Origin: an uncultured Pontibacter sp.
GTDB taxonomy: Bacteria; Bacteroidota; Bacteroidia; Cytophagales; Hymenobacteraceae
NCBI RefSeq assembly: GCF_947495565.1
Contig: NZ_CANLZM010000010.1
Location: forward strand, 1 to 64,000
Direction of reading: 5' to 3'
DNA: 64,000 nucleotides
Shown here: piece by piece, positions 7,883-16,456 of the stretch
Layout of the letters: each line of letters starts with the position of its first letter
Numbering within the stretch: the stretch's first letter is position 1
Translations under genes and position numbers: made by a program
Notes under the pieces: model-generated
What the model saw: only the letters and a program-made list of their open reading frames with translations
What the model was told of the DNA's origin: nothing
Database searches by the model: none

Positions 7883-8530
7883 TCAGATGTTTTCCAGGTC
7901 GTGGACTTCTATGTAGCTGCGGTGCAGGGTAAGTGCACCTGTTTGCTCCAGTTTTTTAAGCAGCCTGGAAATAACCTCACGGGAGCTGTTCAACTCTACC
8001 GCAATCTGTTGGTGCGACAGCCTGATTTCTTTGCCGCTTACCTGTACATGTCTTTTCAGATAAAAAAGGAGGCGTTCATCAAGACCTTTAAAAGCAACGC
8101 TATCCAACGTCTGCAGCAGCTCCTCGAAGCGCTGGCGGTAAGATGCTATCACAAAGTTGTGCCAGGTTTTATACTTGCCTAACCATACTTCTGAGAGATG
8201 CGACGGTATAAGTATAACTTCTGAGGGCAGTACGGCTTTGGCCAGAATCTGGCTCTTCTCGTTGCGGGCGGTGCACATCATAGACATGGCGCATGCGTTT
8301 CCGGGCTCCAGGTAGTACATCAAAAACTCATTGCCTTCATCGTCTTCGCGGTATACTTTCAGCAGGCCGCTCAGCAAGAGTATCGTAGATTTAATGTATT
8401 GCCCGGTACGCATCACTTCTTCGCCTTCTGCTACCGCTTTCAGGGTGCTGTTTTTTATCACTTCATCCAGCAGGGGCTGTTCTAGCTGCGGGAACTGCTG
8501 CAGTATACTTTCTTTATCTAATATTTCCAT
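7883..8530 (-). CDS. Crp/Fnr family transcriptional regulator of the sulfur module
   Basis: A 215-residue regulator. Residues about 10-120 form the cyclic-nucleotide-binding-like beta barrel, followed by a dimer helix and a winged helix-turn-helix (about 168-212). The recognition helix NSSREVISRLLKKLE has Arg184, Glu185 and Arg189 where CRP has Arg180, Glu181 and Arg185, which read GTGA. GTGA-N6-TCAC palindromes are found before three transcription units here, so it is the obvious candidate regulator. Two cysteines (Cys80, Cys86 in PGNACAMSMMC) sit in the barrel and could sense persulfide or redox state. There is no FNR-type N-terminal cysteine cluster. No palindrome lies before its own gene. 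The sensing role is inference. Confidence 0.9.
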   Translation of the reverse strand: MEILDKESILQQFPQLEQPLLDEVIKNSTLKAVAEGEEVMRTGQYIKSTILLLSGLLKVYREDDEGNEFLMYYLEPGNACAMSMMCTARNEKSQILAKAVLPSEVILIPSHLSEVWLGKYKTWHNFVIASYRQRFEELLQTLDSVAFKGLDERLLFYLKRHVQVSGKEIRLSHQQIAVELNSSREVISRLLKKLEQTGALTLHRSYIEVHDLENI

Positions 8531-8618
8531 AGTTGTAAGCTAATGTGGCACAGCCCTTAAAATCGCTTCAGGTAAGGGCGGTAAGTATGATGTCCGAAGT
8601 TAAGCATTAAAATAAAAA

Positions 8619-8651
8619 ACCAGTGCATGCGCTTTAGGCACATGCACTGGT
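8619..8651 (-). terminator. Hairpin terminator after the second MBL-rhodanese gene
   Basis: ACCAGTGCATG (8619-8629) pairs perfectly with CATGCACTGGT (8641-8651), and on the minus strand is followed by TTTTTTATT. Confidence 0.8.
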
Positions 8652-8676
8652 CTGATAAGTTAAATTCGGCTAAATG

Positions 8677-10020
8677 CTACATGTTCTGGAAGTCGTTTAC
8701 AGCCTCACTAAGGTCGAGTACTTTCACATCGGGCAGAGCCGCCTCTACAATACTGCTGCCTGCTGCTGAGCGGTAGCCGCCTGCGCAGTGCACTACCACT
8801 GGCTTATCAGTCGGGATTTCCTGCGCACGCTCACGCAGTTCCGGTAGCGGAATGTTGATGGCATGTTCAAAGAACTTGCCCTTCTTCACTTCAGACTCAT
8901 TACGGATATCCACAATCGTATACTTATCCTGGTGCTGCTTGAACTTCTGTACATCGAGCTGCGGGGAGTTTATTTCCGCTTCCTCGTCCATTACAAAAGC
9001 GCCTTTTACCAGAAGTTCATAACCAATTTTCGCCGCCTTCTTAATCAGCTCAGACAGTTCCTCTTCGTTTTCAGCCACCAGGTAATAACTTTCATCAGGC
9101 CCGACTATACTGCCCAGCCAAGTCTCGAATTTATTACCGTTTTGGATGTTGATGGCGCCTTTCTGGTGTCCTTTTTTGAAAATTTTCTCGCTTCGGGCAT
9201 CTATAATAATAGTACCAGGATCAGGGGTGAAGTTTTTCTCCAACCTGGCAACGCCTTTTATACTTTTGAGGTAAGCCGGTGCCCCCTGTTTGTTGAGGCC
9301 AACATCATAGCCAAAATATTTCGGAATAAAAGGTTGATCTTCTGTGAGTAACTTAATAAATTCATCCTCGGTCATCTGCTGAAGGGCGTAATTGCTCCTT
9401 TTCTCAGCGCCGATGGTGCTGCTGTTGGCTTCGCTGAGTCCTTTGCCGCAAAGTGTTCCCGCTCCGTGCGCAGGATAAACTGTCACATCATCGGCCAGCT
9501 TCATCAGTTTTTCGCGGGTGCTGCTATACATCTGGCGGGCCAGCTCCTCGCGCTTTGCCGTAATGTTACCGGCACTCTCTCGCAGGTCGGGGCGGCCAAC
9601 ATCACCTATAAACAGCGTATCGCCTGTAAACACAGCCTTGTTCTTGCCTTCGTGCTCCAGCACAATGCTGATGCCGTCTGGCGAGTGGCCGGGCGTGTGC
9701 AGCGATTTCAGTTTAACTTCTCCTATCTGCAGCTCCGCACCTTCGTCGAGCGGCTTGTGCGGATAATCAGCGCCTACCATACTATGCGCATAAATTGTAG
9801 CACCGGTTTTCTCGTGCACCTCCAAATGAGAGCTCACAAAGTCGGCATGCGGGTGCGTTTCTATTACGGCTACAATCTTTGCCTTGGCGTCTTCTGCAAA
9901 ATCATAGTATGGCTGTGGGTCGCGAGCTGGGTCTACCAGTACCACCTCGTTCGTTTCTTCACTTAATATAGCGTAGGAGTAGTGAGCTAATCCTTTGTCT
10001 TCAAATTGTTTTATTTTCAT
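8677..10020 (-). CDS. Second MBL-fold hydrolase with two rhodanese domains
   Basis: A 447-residue paralogue in architecture of the protein at 5317-6729. The MBL domain (1-235) has THPHAD (His56, His58, Asp60), HTPGHSPD and GDTLFIGDVGRPDLRE. A central rhodanese-like domain (about 255-340) lacks a catalytic cysteine. The C-terminal rhodanese (about 350-447) keeps HCAGGYRS with Cys412. The expected chemistry is persulfide dioxygenation coupled to sulfur transfer. Having two such proteins in one regulon suggests different persulfide donors or locations, but neither has a signal peptide. It has its own promoter with the GTGAC palindrome, 148-161 bp upstream of the ATG, and its own terminator. Confidence 0.92.
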   Translation of the reverse strand: MKIKQFEDKGLAHYSYAILSEETNEVVLVDPARDPQPYYDFAEDAKAKIVAVIETHPHADFVSSHLEVHEKTGATIYAHSMVGADYPHKPLDEGAELQIGEVKLKSLHTPGHSPDGISIVLEHEGKNKAVFTGDTLFIGDVGRPDLRESAGNITAKREELARQMYSSTREKLMKLADDVTVYPAHGAGTLCGKGLSEANSSTIGAEKRSNYALQQMTEDEFIKLLTEDQPFIPKYFGYDVGLNKQGAPAYLKSIKGVARLEKNFTPDPGTIIIDARSEKIFKKGHQKGAINIQNGNKFETWLGSIVGPDESYYLVAENEEELSELIKKAAKIGYELLVKGAFVMDEEAEINSPQLDVQKFKQHQDKYTIVDIRNESEVKKGKFFEHAINIPLPELRERAQEIPTDKPVVVHCAGGYRSAAGSSIVEAALPDVKVLDLSEAVNDFQNM

Positions 10021-10137
10021 AAGTCAGGTCTTTGTGCTTCTAGTTTGTTTATACTTAACAAGTTATAAGCAAGTTTTTATTGTCCGCTGTTAGTGCCTCT
10101 AACCCAATTTTGGGTGTGCTTGCAGGCTTAACTTTTA

Positions 10138-10181
10138 CAAAGTTACAAGCTGATCACAATTTATACAGTGACCTAAGTCAC
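10138..10181 (-). promoter_or_regulatory. Predicted Crp/Fnr-type operator and -7 box, second MBL-rhodanese promoter
   Basis: The perfect palindrome GTGACCTAAGTCAC (10168-10181) is centred 33 bp upstream of TAACTTTG (minus strand, 10138-10145), an exact TAnnTTTG box. The leader before the ATG at 10020 would be about 115 nt. Confidence 0.75.
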
Positions 10182-10464
10182 ACATATATTACAAGCCTTA
10201 AAGCCAGATAGTGAGAGTGAAGGCGGGATTTTTAAATTTGAAATTATAGGTTTGGTGCTTTATGTATACGTCTTATAATCAGCAATAAGCGAGGTAAATA
10301 ACTAAAATAAAGCGACAATTGTCTTGTTATAAAGTATGATGTGAACCTGATAAAAGTATAAGCGTTAGTAGAATAAGTACACACGATGCACGAAGAGCTT
10401 TTTAATTTGATCCATTCAAAAATCAGCGCCGCAAACCTTTTTCTGCATACTTAAAATTACCGCT
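10182..10464. other. Intergenic region before PEP synthase copy 1
   Basis: This stretch sits between divergent genes and must hold the ppsA promoter; I cannot place it confidently. It contains several AAGTATA-type heptamers and a possible 22-codon leader frame (10386-10454) that stops 10 bp before the ppsA ATG, with no other support. Confidence 0.4.
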
Positions 10465-12879
10465 ATGGAGCCATTCATCAAGTACTTTAGAGATATCAAT
10501 TACCAGGATTTGAGCAAGGTAGGCGGTAAAAATGCCTCTCTCGGAGAAATGTACAACCAGCTGAATCCGGAAGGTATAAATGTGCCGGATGGGTATGCCA
10601 CCACTGCTGATGCGTACTGGTACTTTCTGGAACACAACACCTTAAAGGAGCGGCTGGGAGAGGTGCTGAGCAGCTTGGACACACACCAGTTCAGTAACTT
10701 AGCGGAAGTAGGCAGGCAAGCGCGTGAGCTTATACTGCAGTGTAAGTTTCCGGAGGAGATCAGGCAAGAAATAGAAAAAGGATACCAGTACTTACTGAAA
10801 GAATATGGCGATGAAATATCGTTGGCTGTACGTAGTAGTGCCACTGCCGAAGATTTGCCGACTGCTAGTTTTGCCGGCCAGCTGGAAACATACCTGAACG
10901 TAATCGGGCTTAATAACCTCTACAATGCCTGCCACCACAGCTATGCGTCTTTATTTACAGACAGAGCAATCAAGTACCGTGTAGACAATAAGTTTGAGCA
11001 TATGCAGGTTGCACTGTCAGTAGGAGTGCAAACCATGGTCCGCTCCGATGAAGCCTGCTCCGGAGTCATGTTCACCCTGGATCCTGATACGGGATTCGAG
11101 AATGTCATTGTTGTTTCCGGTTCCTGGGGCCTAGGAGAAAATATTGTGCAGGGTAGCGTAAACACCGATGAGTTCGTGGTTTTTAAAACACTTTTAGGCG
11201 AGGCAAAGCAGCCTATCATTTCTCATAAGATAGGTAGCAAAGCTAAAACGATGGTGTATGCCGAGAAAAAGGAAGGAGAGCTGCAGCAGCCATCTGAGGC
11301 TATCCTCAACCTGGATACCCCAAAAGACAAACAAGAGCTTTTTGTGCTGCAGGACAGCGAGGTGGTGCAGCTAGCAAAATGGGGCAAACGCATTGAGGAG
11401 CACTATAAGCAACCAATGGATATTGAATGGGCTAAAGATGGCTTATCCGGAGAGTTATTTATTGTGCAGGCCAGGCCCGAAACCGTGCAAAGCCAGCATA
11501 AAGATCAATCTTGTTTTACAGAGTATACTTTAAAGGAAGAAGGCAAAGTGCTTTGTGCAGGCATTGGGCTAAGCAACCGCATAGTGTCTGGCACTGCCCG
11601 CATTTTGCATTCGCCCGCCGAGATCGACAAATTACAGGAGGGGGAGGTGCTGGTTACCCGTAAAACAGACCCGGACTGGGACCCTATCCTAAAAAAAGCT
11701 GTTGCTATTATCACCGAGCAGGGGGGGCGCACCAGCCATGCCGCCATTGTAGCCCGTGAGGTAGGGGCGGTAGCTGTGCTCGGCACCAACAATGCCACCC
11801 AGGCAATAGCAGACGGGCAGGAAGTTACCGTGTCTACGGCAGGAGGGGAGACCGGTTATGTGTATGAAGGCAAACTGGAATGGAGTGAAAAACAGACCGA
11901 CATGAGCAAACTGGGTAAAACTAAAACCAAAGCTATGCTTATACTTGGAGACCCTGAGCAAGCATTTAAATACTCTTTTCTACCGAACGATGGCGTAGGA
12001 CTCATGCGGATGGAGTTCATCATCAACAATTCTATACAGATACATCCGATGGCGCTGAAGCACTTCGCTGAGGTAAAGAACGCCGAGGCACGTGAAAAAA
12101 TAGAACAGCTCACGCATCACTACCCAAACAAAGAAGACTACTTTGTAGAGAAGCTGGCCGAAGCCACAAGTATAATTGCGGCAGCTTTTTACCCCAAAGA
12201 TGTGATTGTGCGCATGAGCGATTTTAAATCCAATGAGTATGCTAACCTGGTGGGCGGACGGCAGTTTGAACCTGAAGAATCTAACCCGATGATTGGTTTA
12301 AGAGGTGCCTCCCGTTATTACCATGTCATGTACCAAGAAGGTTTTGAGCTAGAATGCCGTGCCATGAAGCGGGTGCGTGAAGACATGGGATTAACAAATG
12401 TTAAGCTGATGATACCGTTTTGCAGAACCATAGAAGAGGCAGAAAAGGTAACAGACCTGATGGCGAAGTATGGCCTGAAACGAGGTGATAATGGACTGGA
12501 AATTTACGTGATGGTTGAGGTTCCCAGCAATGCCCTGCTGGCCGAAGAATTTGCCGAACACTTTGACGGTTTTTCAATCGGCTCCAACGACCTTACGCAA
12601 CTAACTTTAGGAGCAGACAGAGATTCTGGTTTACTGAGCGATATCTTTTCGCCATTTGATGCGGCAGTGCAGCAACTGATTATAATGACGCTTCAGAAGG
12701 CTGGTAAAACCGGCACCAAAGTTGGGCTGTGTGGCCAGGCACCCAGCGACTACCCGGAATATGCGGCTTTTTTGGTGCAGCATGGAATTGATAGCATTTC
12801 CTTTAGCCCGGATGCCTTTTTCAGAGGATTGGAAAATATGCTTCAGGTAGAGCAGGAGCTGGGTAAAGATGCAAAATAA
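10465..12879 (+). CDS. ppsA: Phosphoenolpyruvate synthase, copy 1
   Basis: An 804-residue pyruvate, water dikinase: pyruvate + ATP + water to PEP + AMP + phosphate, for gluconeogenesis. The N-terminal ATP-grasp/PPDK domain (about 10-345) starts with KVGGKNASLGEM. The swivelling domain carries the phosphohistidine in GGRTSHAAIVARE (His425). The C-terminal TIM-barrel PEP/pyruvate domain (about 485-795) has GSNDLTQLTLGADRD and the catalytic Cys756 in CGQAPSDYPE. Length is normal. A close paralogue lies at 54983-57400, with most residues identical. It stands alone, divergent from the sulfur genes and convergent with the PRC-barrel gene, ending at a shared hairpin. Confidence 0.97.
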   Translation: MEPFIKYFRDINYQDLSKVGGKNASLGEMYNQLNPEGINVPDGYATTADAYWYFLEHNTLKERLGEVLSSLDTHQFSNLAEVGRQARELILQCKFPEEIRQEIEKGYQYLLKEYGDEISLAVRSSATAEDLPTASFAGQLETYLNVIGLNNLYNACHHSYASLFTDRAIKYRVDNKFEHMQVALSVGVQTMVRSDEACSGVMFTLDPDTGFENVIVVSGSWGLGENIVQGSVNTDEFVVFKTLLGEAKQPIISHKIGSKAKTMVYAEKKEGELQQPSEAILNLDTPKDKQELFVLQDSEVVQLAKWGKRIEEHYKQPMDIEWAKDGLSGELFIVQARPETVQSQHKDQSCFTEYTLKEEGKVLCAGIGLSNRIVSGTARILHSPAEIDKLQEGEVLVTRKTDPDWDPILKKAVAIITEQGGRTSHAAIVAREVGAVAVLGTNNATQAIADGQEVTVSTAGGETGYVYEGKLEWSEKQTDMSKLGKTKTKAMLILGDPEQAFKYSFLPNDGVGLMRMEFIINNSIQIHPMALKHFAEVKNAEAREKIEQLTHHYPNKEDYFVEKLAEATSIIAAAFYPKDVIVRMSDFKSNEYANLVGGRQFEPEESNPMIGLRGASRYYHVMYQEGFELECRAMKRVREDMGLTNVKLMIPFCRTIEEAEKVTDLMAKYGLKRGDNGLEIYVMVEVPSNALLAEEFAEHFDGFSIGSNDLTQLTLGADRDSGLLSDIFSPFDAAVQQLIIMTLQKAGKTGTKVGLCGQAPSDYPEYAAFLVQHGIDSISFSPDAFFRGLENMLQVEQELGKDAK

Positions 12880-12999
12880 GCTGCAGGCGCAGCGAACCGA
12901 ACAATTCGCTTCAGCAAGTATAAAACAGCAACACGCACTAAAGACAATAAATATACCTGAGATTAAGGTATTTAACAAAGTATAAATTAGTCAAAAACC

Positions 13000-13053
13000 A
13001 AGTAATCCGCCCTGCCCGCTTCATAGAATATTAGCAGCCAGGGCGGATTACTT
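13000..13053. terminator. Bidirectional hairpin between ppsA copy 1 and the PRC-barrel gene
   Basis: AAGTAATCCGCCCTG (13000-13014) pairs perfectly with CAGGGCGGATTACTT (13039-13053) across a 24-nt loop. T-rich sequence follows on the plus side and A-rich sequence precedes it, so it can end both convergent genes. Confidence 0.8.
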
Positions 13054-13075
13054 AATTTTTGAGCTGAGATTATTG

Positions 13076-13819
13076 CTACAAGTCTAATGCTCTTTTTTTG
13101 AGAAGTATAAACTCCTCCTCGGTTATAGAACCTTTTTCCCGCAGCTGCTCAAGTCTTTCGATGGTTGCGATAGAATCTTCCACAGACTTAGGACTTCTGT
13201 TTTCCTGCTGCAAGTTGGCGGCAGCATAGTCATCTGAATTGTCGTAATCTCTCGAGGAGTAGATTTTCTCCCGATGCACCTCCTGGTCTGAGGTATAAAA
13301 GCGGTTTTCGTCAAATGTGCTGTCATCATAGAAATCATCAGAGATATTGCTCTGGCGTGGCTCGTTCTGGTGCAGCGCCTCCTCAAATTCTGCTTTGTAA
13401 TCTTGCGAGGTGTTGGCCAGCGTATCGCGCTGCGACCTCTGCAGCGTATCCCTGACAGCATATTCGTAATTGTCGGTGATGGGGCCGCCTGGGTAAATAG
13501 GGTAGTTGCCTAGAGACCTGGAATCTATAGCCGACACAAAAACTTTCTTTCCTTTTTTGTCCAGAGCTGCCACACCAATGGGCAGTAACAGGAATTGGTC
13601 GGCATCTGTGTTAAAGTACCTGCGGTCAGCCACTACAGAGAGGTAGCGGGCCTTCATCGCCTGCTGGTCCACAATAAGGTCTTTTACCATTCCTATACTT
13701 TCTCCGTCTGCTCCAATCACGTGCCAACCGAGCACATCCGGATTATCTTTGGCGATCTGAAAATCCTTCATTGCGCTGAGCGGTAACAATCGCTCATTTC
13801 TTAAATTATCGTTATTCAT
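13076..13819 (-). CDS. PRC-barrel protein with C-terminal SHOCT domain
   Basis: A 247-residue soluble protein. The PRC-barrel-like fold covers about residues 15-115 (DVLGWHVIGADGESIGMVKDL), as in stress-associated and photosystem-assembly proteins. A disordered, charged middle (about 130-205) is rich in Asp, Glu, Asn and Gln. The last 35 residues form a SHOCT helix pair (ERLEQLREKGSITEEEF), a short module thought to mediate oligomers or protein contacts. It precedes a small membrane protein on the same strand (21 bp upstream), forming a two-gene unit near cold-shock genes. A general stress role is likely by family; no partner is visible. Confidence 0.85.
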   Translation of the reverse strand: MNNDNLRNERLLPLSAMKDFQIAKDNPDVLGWHVIGADGESIGMVKDLIVDQQAMKARYLSVVADRRYFNTDADQFLLLPIGVAALDKKGKKVFVSAIDSRSLGNYPIYPGGPITDNYEYAVRDTLQRSQRDTLANTSQDYKAEFEEALHQNEPRQSNISDDFYDDSTFDENRFYTSDQEVHREKIYSSRDYDNSDDYAAANLQQENRSPKSVEDSIATIERLEQLREKGSITEEEFILLKKRALDL

Positions 13820-13840
13820 AGCTTCTTTTTTTTAATCAAT

Positions 13841-14044
13841 TTATACAGTCGTGATGGCAGTAGGCACCTGCTCCTGCTTTAGCGGAACTACCATGCCGGT
13901 TGCGGGAACCTCTTCATACTCTACTCGCTCTTCTTCGTCTACTAGTTCATAAATAGCCCAGGCAATCAGGCCAATAATGACGAGTAGCAGGATTACCCAA
14001 GGCCACATAGATTTCTTTTTGCGCTCAATATTTATCTCTGCCAT
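13841..14044 (-). CDS. Small single-pass membrane protein
   Basis: A 67-residue protein with a basic N-terminus (NIERKKKSMWP), one membrane helix (about 14-33) and an acidic, probably periplasmic tail (ELVDEEERVEYEEVP). It lies 21 bp upstream of the PRC-barrel/SHOCT gene on the same strand, so the two are probably co-transcribed. It may be a membrane partner for that protein, but this rests only on position. Confidence 0.7.
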   Translation of the reverse strand: MAEINIERKKKSMWPWVILLLVIIGLIAWAIYELVDEEERVEYEEVPATGMVVPLKQEQVPTAITTV

Positions 14045-14220
14045 TTTTTAGATCATTTTTATCATAGTTTCAGTTGCCTCTGCACACTGTAAATTGCAGG
14101 TGCTAAACAGTGATGGTAATACGCTGTTAAAGTGATATATGTTGAAGAGGAGGTAGAGCGGCAGGAGGAGGTAGGCAAGCAGTCTGACAAAATGGTTTTG
14201 AGATGGCTGCTAAAATAAAA

Positions 14221-14282
14221 AAGGTGCCCAGTGGAGCACCTTATATAGATTCACCTCACAGGCCTGCAAGACCATGTGAGGT
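14221..14282 (-). terminator. Two hairpins after the cold-shock-domain gene
   Basis: AAGGTGC/GCACCTT (14221-14227 and 14236-14242) and ACCTCACA/TGTGAGGT (14253-14260 and 14275-14282) form two adjacent stems. The outer one is followed by TTTTTATTTT on the minus strand. Confidence 0.7.
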
Positions 14283-14303
14283 TATAGTATGGAAGCTAAT
14301 AAG

Positions 14304-14759
14304 CTAGACGAGCTTTACATTCACAGCGTTCAGGCCTTTCAAGCCTTTCTCAACCTCAAACGTAACCTTGTCATTCTCTTTAACCGGGCTGCCCAGGTCA
14401 TTCTGATGCACAAAGATACTTTCCTGTGTTTCGCTGTCTTTGATAAAACCGTAGCCTTTCGAGGTGTTGAAGAAAGTTATGGTTCCTGTTCTGGTTAAGT
14501 CAGCCGGGTCAAGGTCTTCCTGCTTCGGCACACCAATCTGGATGTCCTCCTGCTTTACCTCTTTCTTTTTCTTGGTCGGATCTGGCGGCGTAGAGGTGAT
14601 GTTACCTTCGTCATCTACGTAGGCTAACATTTCGTCTAGTCCCTGGCCTTTGTTGGATGAGGCTTTGCGCTCTTCCTTCTTCTGCTCCTTATCCTGCCTT
14701 TTCTTAAGTCTTTTCTTCTCTTTTTCTTTTTTACTAAAGGTTTCCTGTGATCTACCCAT
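14304..14759 (-). CDS. Cold-shock-domain protein with long basic N-terminal extension
   Basis: A 151-residue protein. The first 45 residues are almost only Lys, Arg, Glu and Gln, a likely RNA-binding or disordered tail. The C-terminal 66 residues form a cold-shock domain with RNP1-like KGYGFIKD and RNP2-like IFVHQND. Such proteins act as RNA chaperones. The linker (about 46-85) is acidic and Pro/Asp-rich. It is followed downstream by strong hairpins and preceded by a small unknown gene and a classical csp gene, all on the minus strand. Confidence 0.92.
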   Translation of the reverse strand: MGRSQETFSKKEKEKKRLKKRQDKEQKKEERKASSNKGQGLDEMLAYVDDEGNITSTPPDPTKKKKEVKQEDIQIGVPKQEDLDPADLTRTGTITFFNTSKGYGFIKDSETQESIFVHQNDLGSPVKENDKVTFEVEKGLKGLNAVNVKLV

Positions 14760-14826
14760 ATATTATTATTGATCTTTGATTTTGCTTATTAAAAACTCCT
14801 AAGAAAGGAGTACATACTTAGTTTTA

Positions 14827-15054
14827 CTAATAACGGAACAAGAAGTTTGTTCCATTGCGTATCCATTTTTCAAAAAAAGTATTGTCATTAAACTCTCCAG
14901 ACACTAATTCTGTGTCAGCAGGGCTTTCAGTAGCGTGCGAGCTCATAAAGTTCGGCAGCATGTCTTGGTTACTTGGTACCCAATCCTGGCCCTTTTTTAA
15001 AGCTACGCATAAGTATTCTCGTGTGGAGGTATTTACGATATATTTTCTGTTCAT
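14827..15054 (-). CDS. Hypothetical small protein between two cold-shock genes
   Basis: A 75-residue frame I do not recognise. The composition is protein-like: a beta-rich start (RKYIVNTSTREYLCVALKKG), a middle containing MLPNFMSSHATESPADTELV, and an aromatic end (WIRNGTNFLFRY). No signal peptide or helix is evident. There is no Shine-Dalgarno sequence, which is usual here. Position between two csp genes on the same strand supports a real gene. Function unknown. Confidence 0.5.
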   Translation of the reverse strand: MNRKYIVNTSTREYLCVALKKGQDWVPSNQDMLPNFMSSHATESPADTELVSGEFNDNTFFEKWIRNGTNFLFRY

Positions 15055-15119
15055 CGGATTAGGTAATAAGTTGGTTAATAGGAACGGGGAATAAATGATT
15101 AGCCGCAGTTAAATAAAAA

Positions 15120-15140
15120 AGCCTTACTGAACGTAAGGCT
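15120..15140 (-). terminator. Terminator after cspA-like gene
   Basis: AGCCTTAC (15120-15127) pairs with GTAAGGCT (15133-15140), followed on the minus strand by TTTTTATTT. Confidence 0.75.
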
Positions 15141-15167
15141 CTTTCACTGATGACTTGTATGTTAAAA

Positions 15168-15380
15168 CTAAGCACGCTTAACGTTAACTGCGTTTAGTCC
15201 TTTTCTTCCTTCTTGCAGGTCAAAAGTAACTTCGTCATTCTCTTTGATCTCGTGTACCAAGCCTGATACGTGTACGAAGTACTCCTGATCTGAATTTGCT
15301 TCCTTAATAAACCCGAACCCTTTCAGGTCATTAAAGAATTTTACTGTTCCTTGATTCATATTATTTTGATTATTATACAT
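15168..15380 (-). CDS. Cold-shock protein, CspA family
   Basis: A 70-residue cold-shock protein, essentially one OB-fold. RNP1-like KGFGFIKE and RNP2-like YFVHVSG are both intact. The start is either the ATG at 15380 (MYNNQNN) or the ATG at 15359 (MNQGTVKFF), which would match the usual family start. It binds single-stranded RNA and melts structure at low temperature. A T-rich, AT-rich leader of about 150 bp upstream may carry the thermoregulated 5' UTR typical of csp genes; I see no defined fold there. Confidence 0.92.
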   Translation of the reverse strand: MYNNQNNMNQGTVKFFNDLKGFGFIKEANSDQEYFVHVSGLVHEIKENDEVTFDLQEGRKGLNAVNVKRA

Positions 15381-15545
15381 CTACTACATTTTAGAAGATG
15401 TATTTGTTCATTATTTCTTACAATGTACGATAAAAAGTTTATAATCCCAGCTTTTAGTCCGCTGATGAAGTTTATTATTTTAAAGGAAACAGCGTATACA
15501 GCTTGTACAGTAGGTTTTGCGCTACTTTAGCAGGAAGAATTATTT

Positions 15546-16340
15546 TTAGTGCTCCCGCTCCCATACTTCATTTATTTCTTTGCCGGTGCTGCTTTGCCCG
15601 GTGTGCAGCCATTTTCCGTCTTCAACTTCAAAGTTAAACTCAAGTCTTGCACCCACGCGGCTAGAGTTGCGGGAGAAGAACTCGATCGTTTCTGTGTACT
15701 TGCCGTTTTCTGCGGTATAGGTGCCGCCGCCTGTTCCGGAGAATTCTTTTGTGTCGGTATTAAAGGCAATCCACTGAAAGCGGTTACCGGATAGAATTTT
15801 GAGCGTTTTGCGTGGGCCGCGGCGCATCTGGTTAATCTCGCTATTTTGACCAGCCCGACCTGTAATTCGCCAGGTGCCTTGGAGGGGAGATGCTGCAGCA
15901 GTTTCGTCTACCTTATCCCACGTCTGCTGTACCTTGCTGTTTTTTAGTTGGAGCTGCCCCTTTTGCAACGTATAGTTCAGTTTATCTGTGGTGCCAACCA
16001 GGGCGGTATCAAGCGTGTTGTATTCGTAATGCTGCGTAAGCGTATTATCTCCCAACGTATAGGTGCCGCCGTAGGTACCCAAAAATTCCTTATTGCTTTT
16101 ATCAAAGTACGCAACCGTAAAATAACCGTCCTCCAACGTGGCTACAGCTGTTGCGCCAGCAGGTAACTGTGTAAATCGTGCTGCGCCAGTGGTTAGTTGC
16201 CAGCTGCCTTTCAGAAGTTCTGTCTGTTGTTGGTGCTGCGTTACGAGTTTTTTATCTGCCAGCTTCAACGTTAGCTCCGGAGAGAGGCCGTTAAGTATCG
16301 CAGCCATCATAACAATAGTGTAAGTATGAATTAAGTGCAT
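15546..16340 (-). CDS. Exported protein with two lipocalin-like (DUF4488-like) repeats
   Basis: A 264-residue protein with a signal-like N-terminus (about 1-20). It holds two homologous beta-rich domains of about 110 residues. Each repeats the pattern LxGxW at its start, then a TKEFxGTxGGTYT-type strand: KEFLGTYGGTYT near 85-96 and KEFSGTGGGTYT near 199-210. This internal duplication is visible directly. The fold is probably lipocalin-like, as in small Bacteroidota exported proteins of the DUF4488 kind, but the ligand is unknown. It stands alone between csp and the pentose phosphate operon. Confidence 0.7.
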   Translation of the reverse strand: MHLIHTYTIVMMAAILNGLSPELTLKLADKKLVTQHQQQTELLKGSWQLTTGAARFTQLPAGATAVATLEDGYFTVAYFDKSNKEFLGTYGGTYTLGDNTLTQHYEYNTLDTALVGTTDKLNYTLQKGQLQLKNSKVQQTWDKVDETAAASPLQGTWRITGRAGQNSEINQMRRGPRKTLKILSGNRFQWIAFNTDTKEFSGTGGGTYTAENGKYTETIEFFSRNSSRVGARLEFNFEVEDGKWLHTGQSSTGKEINEVWEREH

Positions 16341-16456
16341 CGGTATAAAGCTTAGGTTCAGCCTGTTAAACGTTGCTCATGTTTTCAGGTTGGTGGGGCA
16401 GGGGAGGTAGTGTGCAGCAATTAGCTTACATACTCTGAGTAGCCACAAAAAACGAA

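Noticed and set aside
10386..10454. A 22-codon frame before ppsA copy 1
   Set aside because: Could be a leader peptide, but the second ppsA has no equivalent that I see and nothing supports translation.
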